Source: Bacteroidales bacterium
GTDB taxonomy: Bacteria > Bacteroidota > Bacteroidia > Bacteroidales > VadinHA17
Length of the DNA: 43,063 nucleotides
Reading direction: 5' to 3'
Assembly (NCBI GenBank): GCA_007132995.1
Contig: SLNP01000082.1
Coordinates: forward strand, 1-43,063
Both the position numbers and the translations under genes were made by a program. The notes below the pieces were generated by a model. That model had not been told where the DNA came from. It worked only from the letters and a program-made list of their open reading frames with translations, and searched no databases. Every line of letters starts with the position of its first letter. The stretch's first letter is position 1. Of this stretch, positions 27,122-37,442 are shown one piece after another.

Positions 27122-28483
27122 CTAGGAGAAGAGCATTTTAACCACAGCTTCTACCCTTCCGGCGCTCATCGGCTCAATACCGGCATCGGGCAGTGAGTCG
27201 CTGCGGTGATATCTTGAAATCACAATCTTTTTGAACCCCAGTCGTGAAGCCTCCTTCATACGCTGTTCTATACGGGCAACGGGTCGTATTTCGCCCGACA
27301 GACCCACTTCGCCGGCGAAACAGATCTCTCCCGCAAGTGGTATGTCAAGGTTTGACGAAAGCACTGCCGCCGCCACTGCCAGATCGGTTGCCGGATCGCT
27401 GACCTTCAGCCCCCCGGCAATATTGAGAAATACATCGCGCATGGCAAGTTTAAAGCCGGCCCTCTTCTCAAGCACCGCCAGAAGCATATTGAGCCTTCTG
27501 GTATCGAACCCTGTTGAGCTGCGCTGTGGTGTGCCATAAACAGCGCTGCTGACCAGGGCCTGCGTCTCAATCATAAAGGGACGCAATCCGTCAACTACCG
27601 CAGCCACCGCAACACCACTGAGAACCTCATCGTACCTGTTAATAAAGATGCCCGAGGGGTTGGCAACCTGATGAAGTCCAGAGGCGGTCATCTCAAAAAT
27701 GCCAAGCTCGGCGGTACTGCCAAACCGGTTTTTCGTTGCCCGCAATATACGATAGAGGTGGTCGGTATCGCCCTCGAAGAGCAGAACCACATCTACTATA
27801 TGCTCCAGCACCTTGGGTCCTGCAAGGGTGCCATCTTTGGTTATATGGCCTATCAGCACCACCGGAATTCCGCTCTCCTTGGTATATCTGAGCAGCCGCG
27901 AGGCAGACTCCCTTATCTGCGAAACAGATCCTGCTGCCGAGTCGAGACCCTGGGTCGATAGTGTCTGTACCGAATCTACAATAAGCAGTTCAGGCTTTGC
28001 CGCCACAGCACTGTTTATTATCGCATCTACATCTGTTTCTCCAAGCAGCAGGCACTCATCATTGCTTCCCTCAAGCCTCTCTGCCCTCAGCTTTATCTGC
28101 TGCTCGCTCTCTTCGCCCGACACATATAGCACCCTTCTGCCCCCGACACCCACGGCTATCTGCAGGGCCAGCGTCGATTTCCCTATTCCGGGCTCTCCTC
28201 CCATAAGCAGAAGCGAACCCTTTACAACACCGCCACCGCCCAGAAGCCTGTCAACCTCACCTATGCCTGTAGCGATTCTTGCCCCGCCGCCGGGTGTAAC
28301 ATCGCTGAGCGCTACCGGTGTTGCCCGCTCTGCTGATCTCCGTCCGGTGCCCCCTCTCTTTGTAGCCGTGACAACCTCTTCAGTAAAGCTGTTCCACTCA
28401 CCGCATGAGGGGCAGCGACCTACCCATTTCGGCGATTCATAGCCGCAATTGGTACAAAAATAGAGTGTTTTGGATTTTGCCAT
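27122..28483 (-). CDS. radA: DNA repair protein RadA
   Basis: C4 zinc finger CTNCGYESPKWVGRCPSCGEW; Walker A GGEPGIGKST; KNRFGSTAELGIFEM; Lon-like C-terminus. Confidence 0.96.
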   Translation of the reverse strand: MAKSKTLYFCTNCGYESPKWVGRCPSCGEWNSFTEEVVTATKRGGTGRRSAERATPVALSDVTPGGGARIATGIGEVDRLLGGGGVVKGSLLLMGGEPGIGKSTLALQIAVGVGGRRVLYVSGEESEQQIKLRAERLEGSNDECLLLGETDVDAIINSAVAAKPELLIVDSVQTLSTQGLDSAAGSVSQIRESASRLLRYTKESGIPVVLIGHITKDGTLAGPKVLEHIVDVVLLFEGDTDHLYRILRATKNRFGSTAELGIFEMTASGLHQVANPSGIFINRYDEVLSGVAVAAVVDGLRPFMIETQALVSSAVYGTPQRSSTGFDTRRLNMLLAVLEKRAGFKLAMRDVFLNIAGGLKVSDPATDLAVAAAVLSSNLDIPLAGEICFAGEVGLSGEIRPVARIEQRMKEASRLGFKKIVISRYHRSDSLPDAGIEPMSAGRVEAVVKMLFS

Positions 28484-28561
28484 CTCTAAAGGCCGGGGTA
28501 TAGGTTGCCTTGCGAATGTAGCTCTTTTTTGTCTATTATGTATGTAACCATTATAGGGCCG

Positions 28562-29755
28562 CTACATACCGGCACCGGTTCGACCATCTGAACCATCGGC
28601 ACACTTGCCGGTACCGTCGCTATCATCTGAGCCATCGGCACACTTGCCGGCACCGCCCGGGGCATCTGCCCCATCGTCAGGGTCACTTACATCTGATCTG
28701 TCGTCAGAGCTGCTTACACCGGCAGCTTCCCTGATATCACCCCCAAGCAGATTGCGGGTGCTCTCTCCTGAAAACAGCAAAATAATCAGTGACACCGTTC
28801 CCAGCAGTGCCACCAGCAGCATCTGTGATGTGTGGCTTATTAGCGCATAGGCCAGCCCGTCCTGCAGTGCAATACCATATATGGCGTATAGCCCTCTTGA
28901 GATTATCCAGTGGAACGCTCCAAGGCCGCTCTGCACCGGAGCAGCCATGGCCACCCCCCCAATCACAAGAACAATGAGGCCATCTCCCAGGCCGAGGTGT
29001 GAGGTGGCCGGAAGAACATAGAAGACTGCCCATGTCATTATGGCCCAGCAGATCCATATAAAAATGGTGTGGAAGAGAAACTCCACCCTCTTTTTCAGCA
29101 TCAGGCTGCGCCCGAAGGCCTTTATTACCCCAAGGGTGAAACCGGCTATCTTCTGTAAAAAGCGTGATTTTCGCAGCCGGTGCCTCAGTAAAACGGCAGC
29201 TATTATGCCGAAAACAGTGACCACTGCTGTCATAATGATAATAGTGGTATGGGCCGCGACACCCTCAACCCTCTGTGCGAGGGGATTCACAAGATGATCT
29301 GTCAGGAAGGGTCCCACCAGATCGCCTCTCACAATAAGGGTTGCCCCTATGATAACAAGCAGACCCACCAGATCGACACCCCTCTCCATCACCACCGACC
29401 CAATCAGGCGGTCTACGGGAATACGCTCTTTCCGGCCCAGCACCACACAGCGGGTCACCTCTCCTGCCCTTGGCAGCGCAAGGTTGGCGAGCATTCCGGT
29501 CATAAGGGCATGATAACTGCTTTTAAGTGATACATTGTAGCCAAGAGATTGTATTATTATGATCCACCGGCAGGCCCTGCTCAGAAAGGCAGCGACAGAC
29601 GCCACGACGGAGATAGCCAGCCACTGATACCTACCCCCCCTGATACTCTCCATCAGCCCGGCCAGATCGGTATTGCGGAAAGCCAAGAACAGGAGAAGCA
29701 GGCCCATGGAAAGAAAGATCACAAACCTAAGCGTTCTTTTAGCGGCCCTGTTCAA
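28562..29755 (-). CDS. Lysylphosphatidylglycerol synthase TM-region / UPF0104-like flippase family membrane protein
   Basis: Multi-TM; LSRACRWIIIIQSLGYNVSLKSSYHALMTGMLANLALPRAGEVTRC motif; TTG start; Asp/Gly-rich repeated C-terminal tail. Confidence 0.85.
   Translation of the reverse strand: MNRAAKRTLRFVIFLSMGLLLLFLAFRNTDLAGLMESIRGGRYQWLAISVVASVAAFLSRACRWIIIIQSLGYNVSLKSSYHALMTGMLANLALPRAGEVTRCVVLGRKERIPVDRLIGSVVMERGVDLVGLLVIIGATLIVRGDLVGPFLTDHLVNPLAQRVEGVAAHTTIIIMTAVVTVFGIIAAVLLRHRLRKSRFLQKIAGFTLGVIKAFGRSLMLKKRVEFLFHTIFIWICWAIMTWAVFYVLPATSHLGLGDGLIVLVIGGVAMAAPVQSGLGAFHWIISRGLYAIYGIALQDGLAYALISHTSQMLLVALLGTVSLIILLFSGESTRNLLGGDIREAAGVSSSDDRSDVSDPDDGADAPGGAGKCADGSDDSDGTGKCADGSDGRTGAGM
28586..28663. 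repeat. 39-bp (13-codon) tandem repeat, two copies, in the 3' end of the flippase-like gene
   Basis: atctgaaccatcggcacacttgccggtaccg... / atctgagccatcggcacacttgccggcaccg...; encodes GAGKCADGSDDSD / GTGKCADGSDGRT. Confidence 0.8.
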
Positions 29756-29757
29756 CT

Positions 29758-30108
29758 CTAAAGCAGTTTATTTGTTTCTGTATCGGGAAATATAACAGCC
29801 GGCTCGAAGCTGCGTGCCTCATCAATGCTCATTATGGCATAGGCCATTATTATTATGGTGTCACCCACAGCGACCCTGCGGGCCGCAGGACCGTTCAGGC
29901 ATATCTCGCCCGAGCCCCGCTTGCCGGTAATTACATAGGTCTCAAGTCGCTCTCCGTTATTTATGTTAACGACCTGAACCTTCTCGTTGGCAACTATATT
30001 GGCCGCCTCCATAAGATCTTCATCTATAGTTATGCTGCCAACATAGTGAAGATCGGCCTCGGTAACCTTAACCTGATGTATTTTCGATTTTACTACCTCT
30101 ATAAGCAT
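29758..30108 (-). CDS. panD: Aspartate 1-decarboxylase
   Basis: 116 aa; YVGSITID self-cleavage site; adjacent to panC. Confidence 0.95.
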   Translation of the reverse strand: MLIEVVKSKIHQVKVTEADLHYVGSITIDEDLMEAANIVANEKVQVVNINNGERLETYVITGKRGSGEICLNGPAARRVAVGDTIIIMAYAIMSIDEARSFEPAVIFPDTETNKLL

Positions 30109-30160
30109 CGATTGCCCTGTTGTTTGTGTGGTGCAAAGATAGTTTTCCTTTTTATTTCGT

Positions 30161-31033
30161 TCAAATATGAGCCGGTATATTATCTATAAGTCGCACATTA
30201 CCTGCATAGAGGGCAACACATATGCGATACCTTTCACCTCGCGCAACCTCGGGTATTCCACCCTTGACAGGCTGCAGGTCACTCTCATTTACAACCTCAA
30301 AATATTCCGGAACAAAGCCCTCGCCGGCAACCCTTTCGTTAAAGTAGCCCTCAGCCTCATCTACCCCCTTCTCCCATAGAATTGGCACCAGTTCATTGAG
30401 GGTTCTGAAGATTACCGCACCCCTGGCTCTGAAATTGGGTTCCAGAAGCATATTGCGACTGCTCATTGCCAGCCCGTCGCGCTCACGCATTGTAGCACAA
30501 CCCACTATATTGGTGTTATAGCCCATCTTTTTGGTCATAATCCGTATAACAGCCAGCTGCTGAAAATCTTTCTCTCCGAAATAGGCATTGTCAGGGAGAA
30601 CAATATCAAAAAGGCGCGAGACAACCCTGACAACTCCGTTAAAATGGCCCGGCCTGAACCTGCCCTCCATAACCCTGTCAGCACCCTCCAGATCGCAAAG
30701 TGGCGGGCCACTCATATCCCTGGTTCCCCCGGGGTATATCTCGCTCTCTGAGGGCATAAAGAGAATATCTTCTTCTCCGGCCACGGTCGAGAGGAGCTCC
30801 ATATCGGCCTCTTCCGTACGGGGATATCTCGCAAGGTCGTTTATGTCATTGAACTGTGCCGGGTTGACAAATATGCTAACAACGGTTATATCATTTTCGG
30901 CAACAGAGCGCTCTGCAAGTGCCAGATGTCCTTCATGCAGCGCTCCCATTGTGGGTACAAGCCCCACCTTCGCCCTCTGCCCTGCTTTACCGAGCACTCT
31001 CTTCAGCTCCTCTTCTGTATAGATATTTCTCAT
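30161..31033 (-). CDS. panC: Pantothenate synthetase
   Basis: [32 protein letters not shown] motifs. Confidence 0.96.
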   Translation of the reverse strand: MRNIYTEEELKRVLGKAGQRAKVGLVPTMGALHEGHLALAERSVAENDITVVSIFVNPAQFNDINDLARYPRTEEADMELLSTVAGEEDILFMPSESEIYPGGTRDMSGPPLCDLEGADRVMEGRFRPGHFNGVVRVVSRLFDIVLPDNAYFGEKDFQQLAVIRIMTKKMGYNTNIVGCATMRERDGLAMSSRNMLLEPNFRARGAVIFRTLNELVPILWEKGVDEAEGYFNERVAGEGFVPEYFEVVNESDLQPVKGGIPEVARGERYRICVALYAGNVRLIDNIPAHI

Positions 31034-31288
31034 ATGGGTAGTTCTGTCCGGTAATGGCGCGAAGTTACTCTATTTTCACAAAGAGAGAGTGATTACCCGG
31101 GGGCAATTCCGGCTTCCTGAGCTGCGCACTGCGGCCTGCGAATGATGGCCGCCGGTACAATAGAGGGTAAACAGGGTTCTGCCGGGTCTCATATGGCATA
31201 CTCACGCCACTAACCGCTGCTCCCGGGCCATGCAGGGATAAAATAGCGTGCCAACTGCGACAGTGACAGAAAAATGCCCTTTTTTTTG

Positions 31289-31296
31289 TACCTTTG
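31289..31296 (+). promoter_or_regulatory. -7 box candidate for the starch-synthase-like/DUF4270/glmS cluster
   Basis: TACCTTTG matches TAnnTTTG, 39 nt before the ATG at 31335. Confidence 0.5.
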
Positions 31297-31334
31297 CAAA
31301 TCATATATTATCTATGAACTACAGGGTCATCTAA

Positions 31335-32141
31335 ATGGAAAGCAAAAAGGTACTATATGTTTCACAGGAGATAACCCCCTATCTGAGTGAGACCGATCTT
31401 TCAAAAATTGCCAGGTACCTGCCCCAGGGTATTCAGGAGCGCGGTAAAGAGATAAGGACATTCATGCCCAGGTACGGATGTATCAACGAAAGGAGGAACC
31501 AGCTTCATGAGGTAATAAGATTGTCGGGCATGAACCTGATAATAAACGACACCGACCACCCTCTTATAATAAAGGTGGCTTCTATACAGTCGGCCCGCAT
31601 GCAGGTATACTTCATTGACAACGAAGACTATTTCAGCAGGAAACAGCTCTACGCAGACAGTGAGGGGAATGAATTTGACGACAACGACGAGAGGGTCATC
31701 TTTTTTGCCCGCGGCGTTATCGAGACTGTCAGGAAACTGCGCTGGGCACCCGATATAGTTCACTGTCACGGCTGGATGTCAGCCCTTGTGCCCGCCTATC
31801 TGAAGCAGGCCTACAGTGACGATCCGCTATTCAGCAACCATAAAGCCATCTACTCTGTTTACAATAACGGCTTCAAAAAGCCGTTTGGTAAAGAGTTTGC
31901 CGAAAAGCTTAAAAAGGATGGTATTACGGAGCTTCCGGATAGTTTGCCGGACTCGCCCGATTTTAAAAACCTTACCAGGCTCGCCATCGATAACAGTGAC
32001 GGGATAATTTTTGGTAGTGAAGATGCAGATGCCGATATAGAGGGCTATGCCGGAGCGACCGGAAAACCGGTTCTCCCCTTCACCGATGATGAGAGCTACA
32101 TTGATATATATAACGATTTCTATGACAAACTACTGCAATAA
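31335..32141 (+). CDS. Short glycogen/starch synthase catalytic N-domain (GT5-like) protein
   Basis: VLYVSQEITPYLSETDLSKIARYLPQGIQERGKEIRTFMPRYG and DIVHCHGWMSALVPAYLK resemble the GT5 N-domain; only 268 aa. Confidence 0.8.
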   Translation: MESKKVLYVSQEITPYLSETDLSKIARYLPQGIQERGKEIRTFMPRYGCINERRNQLHEVIRLSGMNLIINDTDHPLIIKVASIQSARMQVYFIDNEDYFSRKQLYADSEGNEFDDNDERVIFFARGVIETVRKLRWAPDIVHCHGWMSALVPAYLKQAYSDDPLFSNHKAIYSVYNNGFKKPFGKEFAEKLKKDGITELPDSLPDSPDFKNLTRLAIDNSDGIIFGSEDADADIEGYAGATGKPVLPFTDDESYIDIYNDFYDKLLQ

Positions 32142-33549
32142 AAGAGGGTCACTAAAATCAAAACTTCCCGGACTCTTCCTGATTCCGGTAATAGTTCTTC
32201 TGGCTTTGACCTCGTGCGAAGATGATGAATCATCGATTGGCGCCGGTCTGCTTCCCGGAGGTGACTTTGCCAACTTCTTCAGCACAGACACTTTCAGCCT
32301 CAGCATGTACACCATGTATGAAGACTCGGTTGTGGCCAATCCTGAAACCTTCTTCTACAGAATGGGGCAGGCATATAGCCCCAGGTTCGGAACAAGCAGG
32401 GCAGACTTTGTTACAGAGCTGAATCTCTCGTCCCCCTGGCCGGGTGATGGCATTAATAGTATTGACTCGGTATTCCTTATTCTCAGGGTGCGCTCGGTAT
32501 CGACCGAAGAATCGGGCCCCCAGTTCATTGAGCTTCGGGAGAACCTCGAGCGGCTCGATATGGAAGAGACCTACTGGTCTAACAGGGATGTTGACCAGGG
32601 CAGGCTGCTGGCAACGGTAGGCATTAACAACATTAAAGCCGACACAACCTACCGCGTACCCCTGTCACGCGCCTTTGGCGACTACATGCTAAGGGATACA
32701 TCAAAGCTCTTTATAAGTAGTACAGAGCCCGATTTCCGGTCATTCTTCAAAGGCATATGGTTCAGGATGAACCCTTTCGTTCTCTGGGACATTGAAGACC
32801 CGGAAGATCCGGACGACCCTGAAGAGCCTGAAGATTCACCCTTTTTCATAAGTTTCGATGACCCCGGCGACCCCGGCGATCCGGACGATCCACCCCCTGG
32901 AGACAACAAGGTTATCCCCATGCTGATGATGCTTGAGAGTTCGGTGCCCTCATCGAGTGGAATACTGGTATACTACACCAACGCAGATGGCTTCAAAAGA
33001 GAGTACAGCTTTGTGTTGAGTGACAGGGTTGTCAGATATGCCCGCTACTTCCACGACTTCTCTACAGCCGAAGAGGGCAAGGAGATACCCCATATCAACG
33101 ATTTCGTAAAAGACACCATGGTATATCAGCAACAGCTCTTCGGAACCTTTGTGCGGATAGAGATCCCAGGCCTGGATGGCCTGAAAGAGTTTGAGGGGGG
33201 CTCGGTCAACAAGGCAAGGCTCACCATTCCGGTCTTTATTGATGAAGACGAATTTACCGCAACCAACCTTCCCGATAGGCTTATATTCAGATATACCAAC
33301 AGTGAAGGCAGGAGGATATCGGTACCGGACTACTTTATCAGCCCCTTATTTTTCTCCGGCACTTTCAGTACCAGTTCCCGCCACTATGTTTTTAACATAC
33401 CTGCGTTTATTCAGAAATATTTAGAAGGTGAAATAGAAGATCCGGTTATAGAGATCTTCACCACCGCACTTAACAGACGGAATGTGATACTGAAGGCGAA
33501 TGACGCATCTGTACAGCCTGAGCTTCAGGTGTCGATGACGAAGTTCTGA
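32122..33549 (+). CDS. DUF4270-family lipoprotein
   Basis: Start revised to 32122 (MTNYCNKRGSLKSKLPGLFLIPVIVLLALTSC, lipobox LTSC); 20-bp overlap with previous CDS; CEDDESSIGAGLLPGGD typical of the family. Confidence 0.8.
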   Translation: MTNYCNKRGSLKSKLPGLFLIPVIVLLALTSCEDDESSIGAGLLPGGDFANFFSTDTFSLSMYTMYEDSVVANPETFFYRMGQAYSPRFGTSRADFVTELNLSSPWPGDGINSIDSVFLILRVRSVSTEESGPQFIELRENLERLDMEETYWSNRDVDQGRLLATVGINNIKADTTYRVPLSRAFGDYMLRDTSKLFISSTEPDFRSFFKGIWFRMNPFVLWDIEDPEDPDDPEEPEDSPFFISFDDPGDPGDPDDPPPGDNKVIPMLMMLESSVPSSSGILVYYTNADGFKREYSFVLSDRVVRYARYFHDFSTAEEGKEIPHINDFVKDTMVYQQQLFGTFVRIEIPGLDGLKEFEGGSVNKARLTIPVFIDEDEFTATNLPDRLIFRYTNSEGRRISVPDYFISPLFFSGTFSTSSRHYVFNIPAFIQKYLEGEIEDPVIEIFTTALNRRNVILKANDASVQPELQVSMTKF

Positions 33550-33600
33550 GTCTGTCTGCAGAGACCTATTTACTAAAACCTGACCAATTCGAAAAAGCCA

Positions 33601-35436
33601 ATGTGTGGAATAGTAGGATACATAGGGAGTAAACCGGCTAAGGATATAATTATAACGGGCCTTAAGAGGCTTGAATACCGGGGCTACGACTCGGCAGGTC
33701 TTGCCATACTTAACGGAGAGCCACTTATATACAAATGCAAAGGCAAGGTTCACGACCTTGAAGAGATGGTCAATGCCGGCAATGCCGAAGGCACCATAGG
33801 CATAGGTCATACCCGCTGGGCAACACACGGAGAGCCCAATGAGACAAACGCACACCCCCAGGTCTCATACAGAGATAACTTTATTGTGGTTCATAACGGT
33901 ATTATTGAGAATTACGGTCGTATAAAGAGGCACCTGGAGGGTCGCGGGGTTACATTTGCCAGCCAGACCGACACAGAGGTTCTTGCCAACCTGATTGAGC
34001 ATCTGTATCTTGAAGGCGACCTTACTGCCGAACAGGCTATAACAATGGCTCTAAGCCGTGTAGAGGGAACCTTCGGCATCGTAATAATATGCCGCAACGA
34101 GGATGACAAGCTATTCGCCGCACGCCGGGGCAGCCCGCTGGTAATAGGGGTAGGCAACAATGAGAACTTCATTGCCTCCGATGCCACTCCGATAGCAGAA
34201 CATACCCAGAGGGTAATATATCTCAATGATGATGATCTGGCAATAATACAGAGAGACCAGATGTCACTGAAAAACACCTCAAACCTCTGGGTTGAGCCCG
34301 ATGTTCAGGAGATAGACTTCGAGATAGGCGAAATCGACAAAGAGGGCTATGAGCATTTTATGCTCAAGGAGATACATGAGCAGCCCAGGGCCATTCATGA
34401 CACCTTCAGGGGCCGGATAATGCCCGACAGGTCGGCCATCCGCCTCGGAGGGCTGCATAATGTGATGTCAGAGCTTACCAATGCCGACCGCATACTGATA
34501 GTGGCTTGCGGCACATCATGGCATGCAGGTCTGCTGGCAGAATATATCTTTGAAGAGTATGCACGCATACCTGTTGAGGTAGAGTATGCCTCAGAGTTCC
34601 GGTATCGTAATCCAATTGTGCGTAAAGGTGATATTATTCTGGCCATAAGCCAGAGCGGAGAGACCGCCGACACACTGGCCGCTGTCAGGCTTGCCAGAGA
34701 GAGGGGTGCAACGGTGCTGGGAATATGCAATGTGGTTGGCAGCTCCATACCACGGGAAACAAGCGCGGGCGTATATACCCATGCCGGCCCTGAGATAGGT
34801 GTTGCATCGACCAAGGCCTTCACCACCCAGATAACCGCTCTTGCCATGATGGCCTTTGAGGTTGGCTACAAGAGAGGCGTTCTTGATGAGAGTTGTTACA
34901 GCGCATTGATAAATGAGCTTACCGCCATTCCCGACAAAATGCGTAAAGCCCTGCAGTCTAACAATCTGGTCGAAGAGCTGGCCGCCCGGTTCGTCAACTC
35001 GACAAACGCACTCTATCTGGGCAGGGGCTATCTCTTTCCCGTGGCACTGGAAGGGGCTCTGAAGCTGAAAGAGATCTCATACATACATGCAGAGGGCTAC
35101 CCGGCCGCCGAGATGAAGCATGGGCCCATCGCCCTTATTGACGAGAATATGCCGGTAGTGGTAGTTGCCCCCAAAGAGAACACCTACGACAAGATAATCA
35201 GCAACATACAGGAGATAAAGGCGCGCAAGGGTGTTGTGATAGCCATCGTAACCGAGGGTGACGATGTAATAAGCAAGATTGCCGACCATGTACTGGAGAT
35301 ACCAGAGACACTGCCAGTATATTCGGGGCTTCTTGCAGTAATACCACTGCAGCTGCTCTCTTACCATGTAGCGGTAATGAGGGGCTGCGATGTCGATCAG
35401 CCCAGAAATCTGGCCAAATCGGTCACCGTAGAATAG
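33601..35436 (+). CDS. glmS: Glutamine--fructose-6-phosphate aminotransferase (isomerizing)
   Basis: CGIVGYIGSKPAKDI N-terminus; SIS domains; C-terminal QPRNLAKSVTVE. Confidence 0.97.
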   Translation: MCGIVGYIGSKPAKDIIITGLKRLEYRGYDSAGLAILNGEPLIYKCKGKVHDLEEMVNAGNAEGTIGIGHTRWATHGEPNETNAHPQVSYRDNFIVVHNGIIENYGRIKRHLEGRGVTFASQTDTEVLANLIEHLYLEGDLTAEQAITMALSRVEGTFGIVIICRNEDDKLFAARRGSPLVIGVGNNENFIASDATPIAEHTQRVIYLNDDDLAIIQRDQMSLKNTSNLWVEPDVQEIDFEIGEIDKEGYEHFMLKEIHEQPRAIHDTFRGRIMPDRSAIRLGGLHNVMSELTNADRILIVACGTSWHAGLLAEYIFEEYARIPVEVEYASEFRYRNPIVRKGDIILAISQSGETADTLAAVRLARERGATVLGICNVVGSSIPRETSAGVYTHAGPEIGVASTKAFTTQITALAMMAFEVGYKRGVLDESCYSALINELTAIPDKMRKALQSNNLVEELAARFVNSTNALYLGRGYLFPVALEGALKLKEISYIHAEGYPAAEMKHGPIALIDENMPVVVVAPKENTYDKIISNIQEIKARKGVVIAIVTEGDDVISKIADHVLEIPETLPVYSGLLAVIPLQLLSYHVAVMRGCDVDQPRNLAKSVTVE

Positions 35437-35455
35437 ACTCTAAAACCCGGCACCC

Positions 35456-37435
35456 ATGAAAAGGGAAAAGCGGTACAGGCCACTAACCGAAGCCGAAAGG
35501 AGCGATCTTGCCGGCAGGGGTTGCACCAGCAGCAACTGGAATGACATTACAACCGCCCATGCTGTAGATGCGCTCAGCTACCGTAATGTGGAGTTTTGCG
35601 GCAGCGTAAGGCTCGGACGCACCGAACGGGCAGGGAGGTATGGCATCTACAACGCCCGCATAGCCGACTGCCATATAGGCGATAACACCCTTATAGAGAA
35701 TATCAGTGGTTCTGTTTCGGGCTACGACATAGGCGACCGGGTAGTAATTTCCGGCTGCGGCGACATAGTTGTCAGGGCTGCATCGACCTTTGGCAACGGC
35801 ACAGAGGCGAAGGTTATCAACGAGGCCGGAGGGCGGGAAGTTCTGTTATGGGACCGGCTCACTGCCCAGACAGCCTATATTATGGCGCTATACAGGCATG
35901 AGAGCAGTGCCCTGGCAACCCTCAGGAGAATAGTTGATGAGTATTGCGATGAGGTACGCTCTGACAGAGGTACCATAGCTGATGACACAACCATAAAGGG
36001 ATGCCGCACCATGATAAATGTGAGGTGCGGTCCCTCTGCCAGAATAGAGAATGCCCTCCGGGTAGAAGAGGGCACCATTAACAGCACCGCCGAAGCACCG
36101 TCGCTTATTGGTGACGGTGTTATAATAGAGAACTTTATTATGAGCGACGACAGCACTGTTAAGGAGGGAGCTGTTGTAAAGAGATGTTTCATTGGCCAGG
36201 GTTCGGTTATAGGCAGCCGGTTCACTGCCCTTGACTCACTATTTTTTGCCAACTCGGCAGCCTTTAACGGAGAGGCGGTATCGCTCTTCGCAGGGCCATT
36301 TACCAACACCCATCATAAATCTACACTCCTGATAGCCATGTACTGCTCATTCTTCAACGCAGGCAGCGGCAGCAACCAGAGCAACCACAACTACCGCCTG
36401 GGGCCCATACATCAGGGTATTGTAGAGCGGGGCACCAAAAGTGCCAGCGGCTCCTATGCACTGTGGCCCTCACGCTTCGGTCCGCACTCAATGCTCATAG
36501 GGCGGCTCTATATCAACACCGATACATCCGGCATGCCCTTCTCATACATAATAGGCAGCGATGCCGGCAACAAAATCATTCCCGGCATAACCCTTCAGAG
36601 TTCCGGCACCATAAGAGATGCCATCAAATGGCGTGAAAGAGACAGGAGGCGCTCGCATGTAAAGCACGATATCGTGAACTGCGAACTCTTCACCCCCTAC
36701 AGTGCCGGCAAAATAGCTGAAGCCATCACACTGCTCGAGTCGCTCAAAGAGTCGGCCGGAGAGAGCTCGCGGAGATTATCATTCAACGGCATGAAGATCC
36801 CGCCGGGGGCACTCGAAAAGGGGCTGCGCCTTTACAGGATGGCTCTGGTAAAATATTGCGGCAACCTGATAACCGAGCGCATTGTCCGATCTATGCCTGC
36901 CACCCTTCAGGAGCTCAGAGAGGCTCTTGAGCCGGTAACAGAAGCAGGCACCGGAAAGTGGATCGATATGGCCGGTATGGTGCTTCCTGTTTCAGAGGCA
37001 GAGGCTCTTATCAAAGAGCTGGGCCGTGGTTCCCCCGGTAGTGCAGAAGAGCTATCAGAGAGATTATTCAACATAGAGGGCCGCTATCAGGATATGGAGT
37101 GGAGCTTTGTGTCGCGGCTTACCGGAGAGCTGGCAGGCAGCCCCCCGCATCTGCTCACTCCGGAAGAGATTGCCGAATTCATAAACAGATGGCAAGAGGC
37201 GGTGGTGTCGCTCGACTACCTCCTGTATGAAGATGCCATGAAGGAGTTCACCGAGAGGGCCGGCACCGGATTCGGTATTGACGGATCGGAGCAGGAGCGT
37301 AAAAGCGACTTCGTCGCCGTCAGGGGAAGCTTTGAAGACCACCCCTCGGTAAAGATCATTTTGAACCATATCAGGAGCAAAAAGGAGCTGGCAGAGAGAG
37401 TCACAGAAATAGTTACCGCTCTTGACAAAGTCTAA
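35456..37435 (+). CDS. DUF4954-family protein (left-handed beta-helix/hexapeptide-like)
   Basis: 659 aa; hexapeptide-like imperfect repeats (IADCHIGDNTLIENISGSVSGYDIGDRVVISGCGDI); LGPIHQGIVERGTKSASGSYALWPSRFGPHSM block. Confidence 0.8.
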   Translation: MKREKRYRPLTEAERSDLAGRGCTSSNWNDITTAHAVDALSYRNVEFCGSVRLGRTERAGRYGIYNARIADCHIGDNTLIENISGSVSGYDIGDRVVISGCGDIVVRAASTFGNGTEAKVINEAGGREVLLWDRLTAQTAYIMALYRHESSALATLRRIVDEYCDEVRSDRGTIADDTTIKGCRTMINVRCGPSARIENALRVEEGTINSTAEAPSLIGDGVIIENFIMSDDSTVKEGAVVKRCFIGQGSVIGSRFTALDSLFFANSAAFNGEAVSLFAGPFTNTHHKSTLLIAMYCSFFNAGSGSNQSNHNYRLGPIHQGIVERGTKSASGSYALWPSRFGPHSMLIGRLYINTDTSGMPFSYIIGSDAGNKIIPGITLQSSGTIRDAIKWRERDRRRSHVKHDIVNCELFTPYSAGKIAEAITLLESLKESAGESSRRLSFNGMKIPPGALEKGLRLYRMALVKYCGNLITERIVRSMPATLQELREALEPVTEAGTGKWIDMAGMVLPVSEAEALIKELGRGSPGSAEELSERLFNIEGRYQDMEWSFVSRLTGELAGSPPHLLTPEEIAEFINRWQEAVVSLDYLLYEDAMKEFTERAGTGFGIDGSEQERKSDFVAVRGSFEDHPSVKIILNHIRSKKELAERVTEIVTALDKV

Positions 37436-37442
37436 GGTTTAC

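Noticed and set aside
27813-28442. 209-aa + strand Ser/Pro-rich ORF opposite radA
   Set aside because: Low-complexity shadow translation of a clear radA gene.
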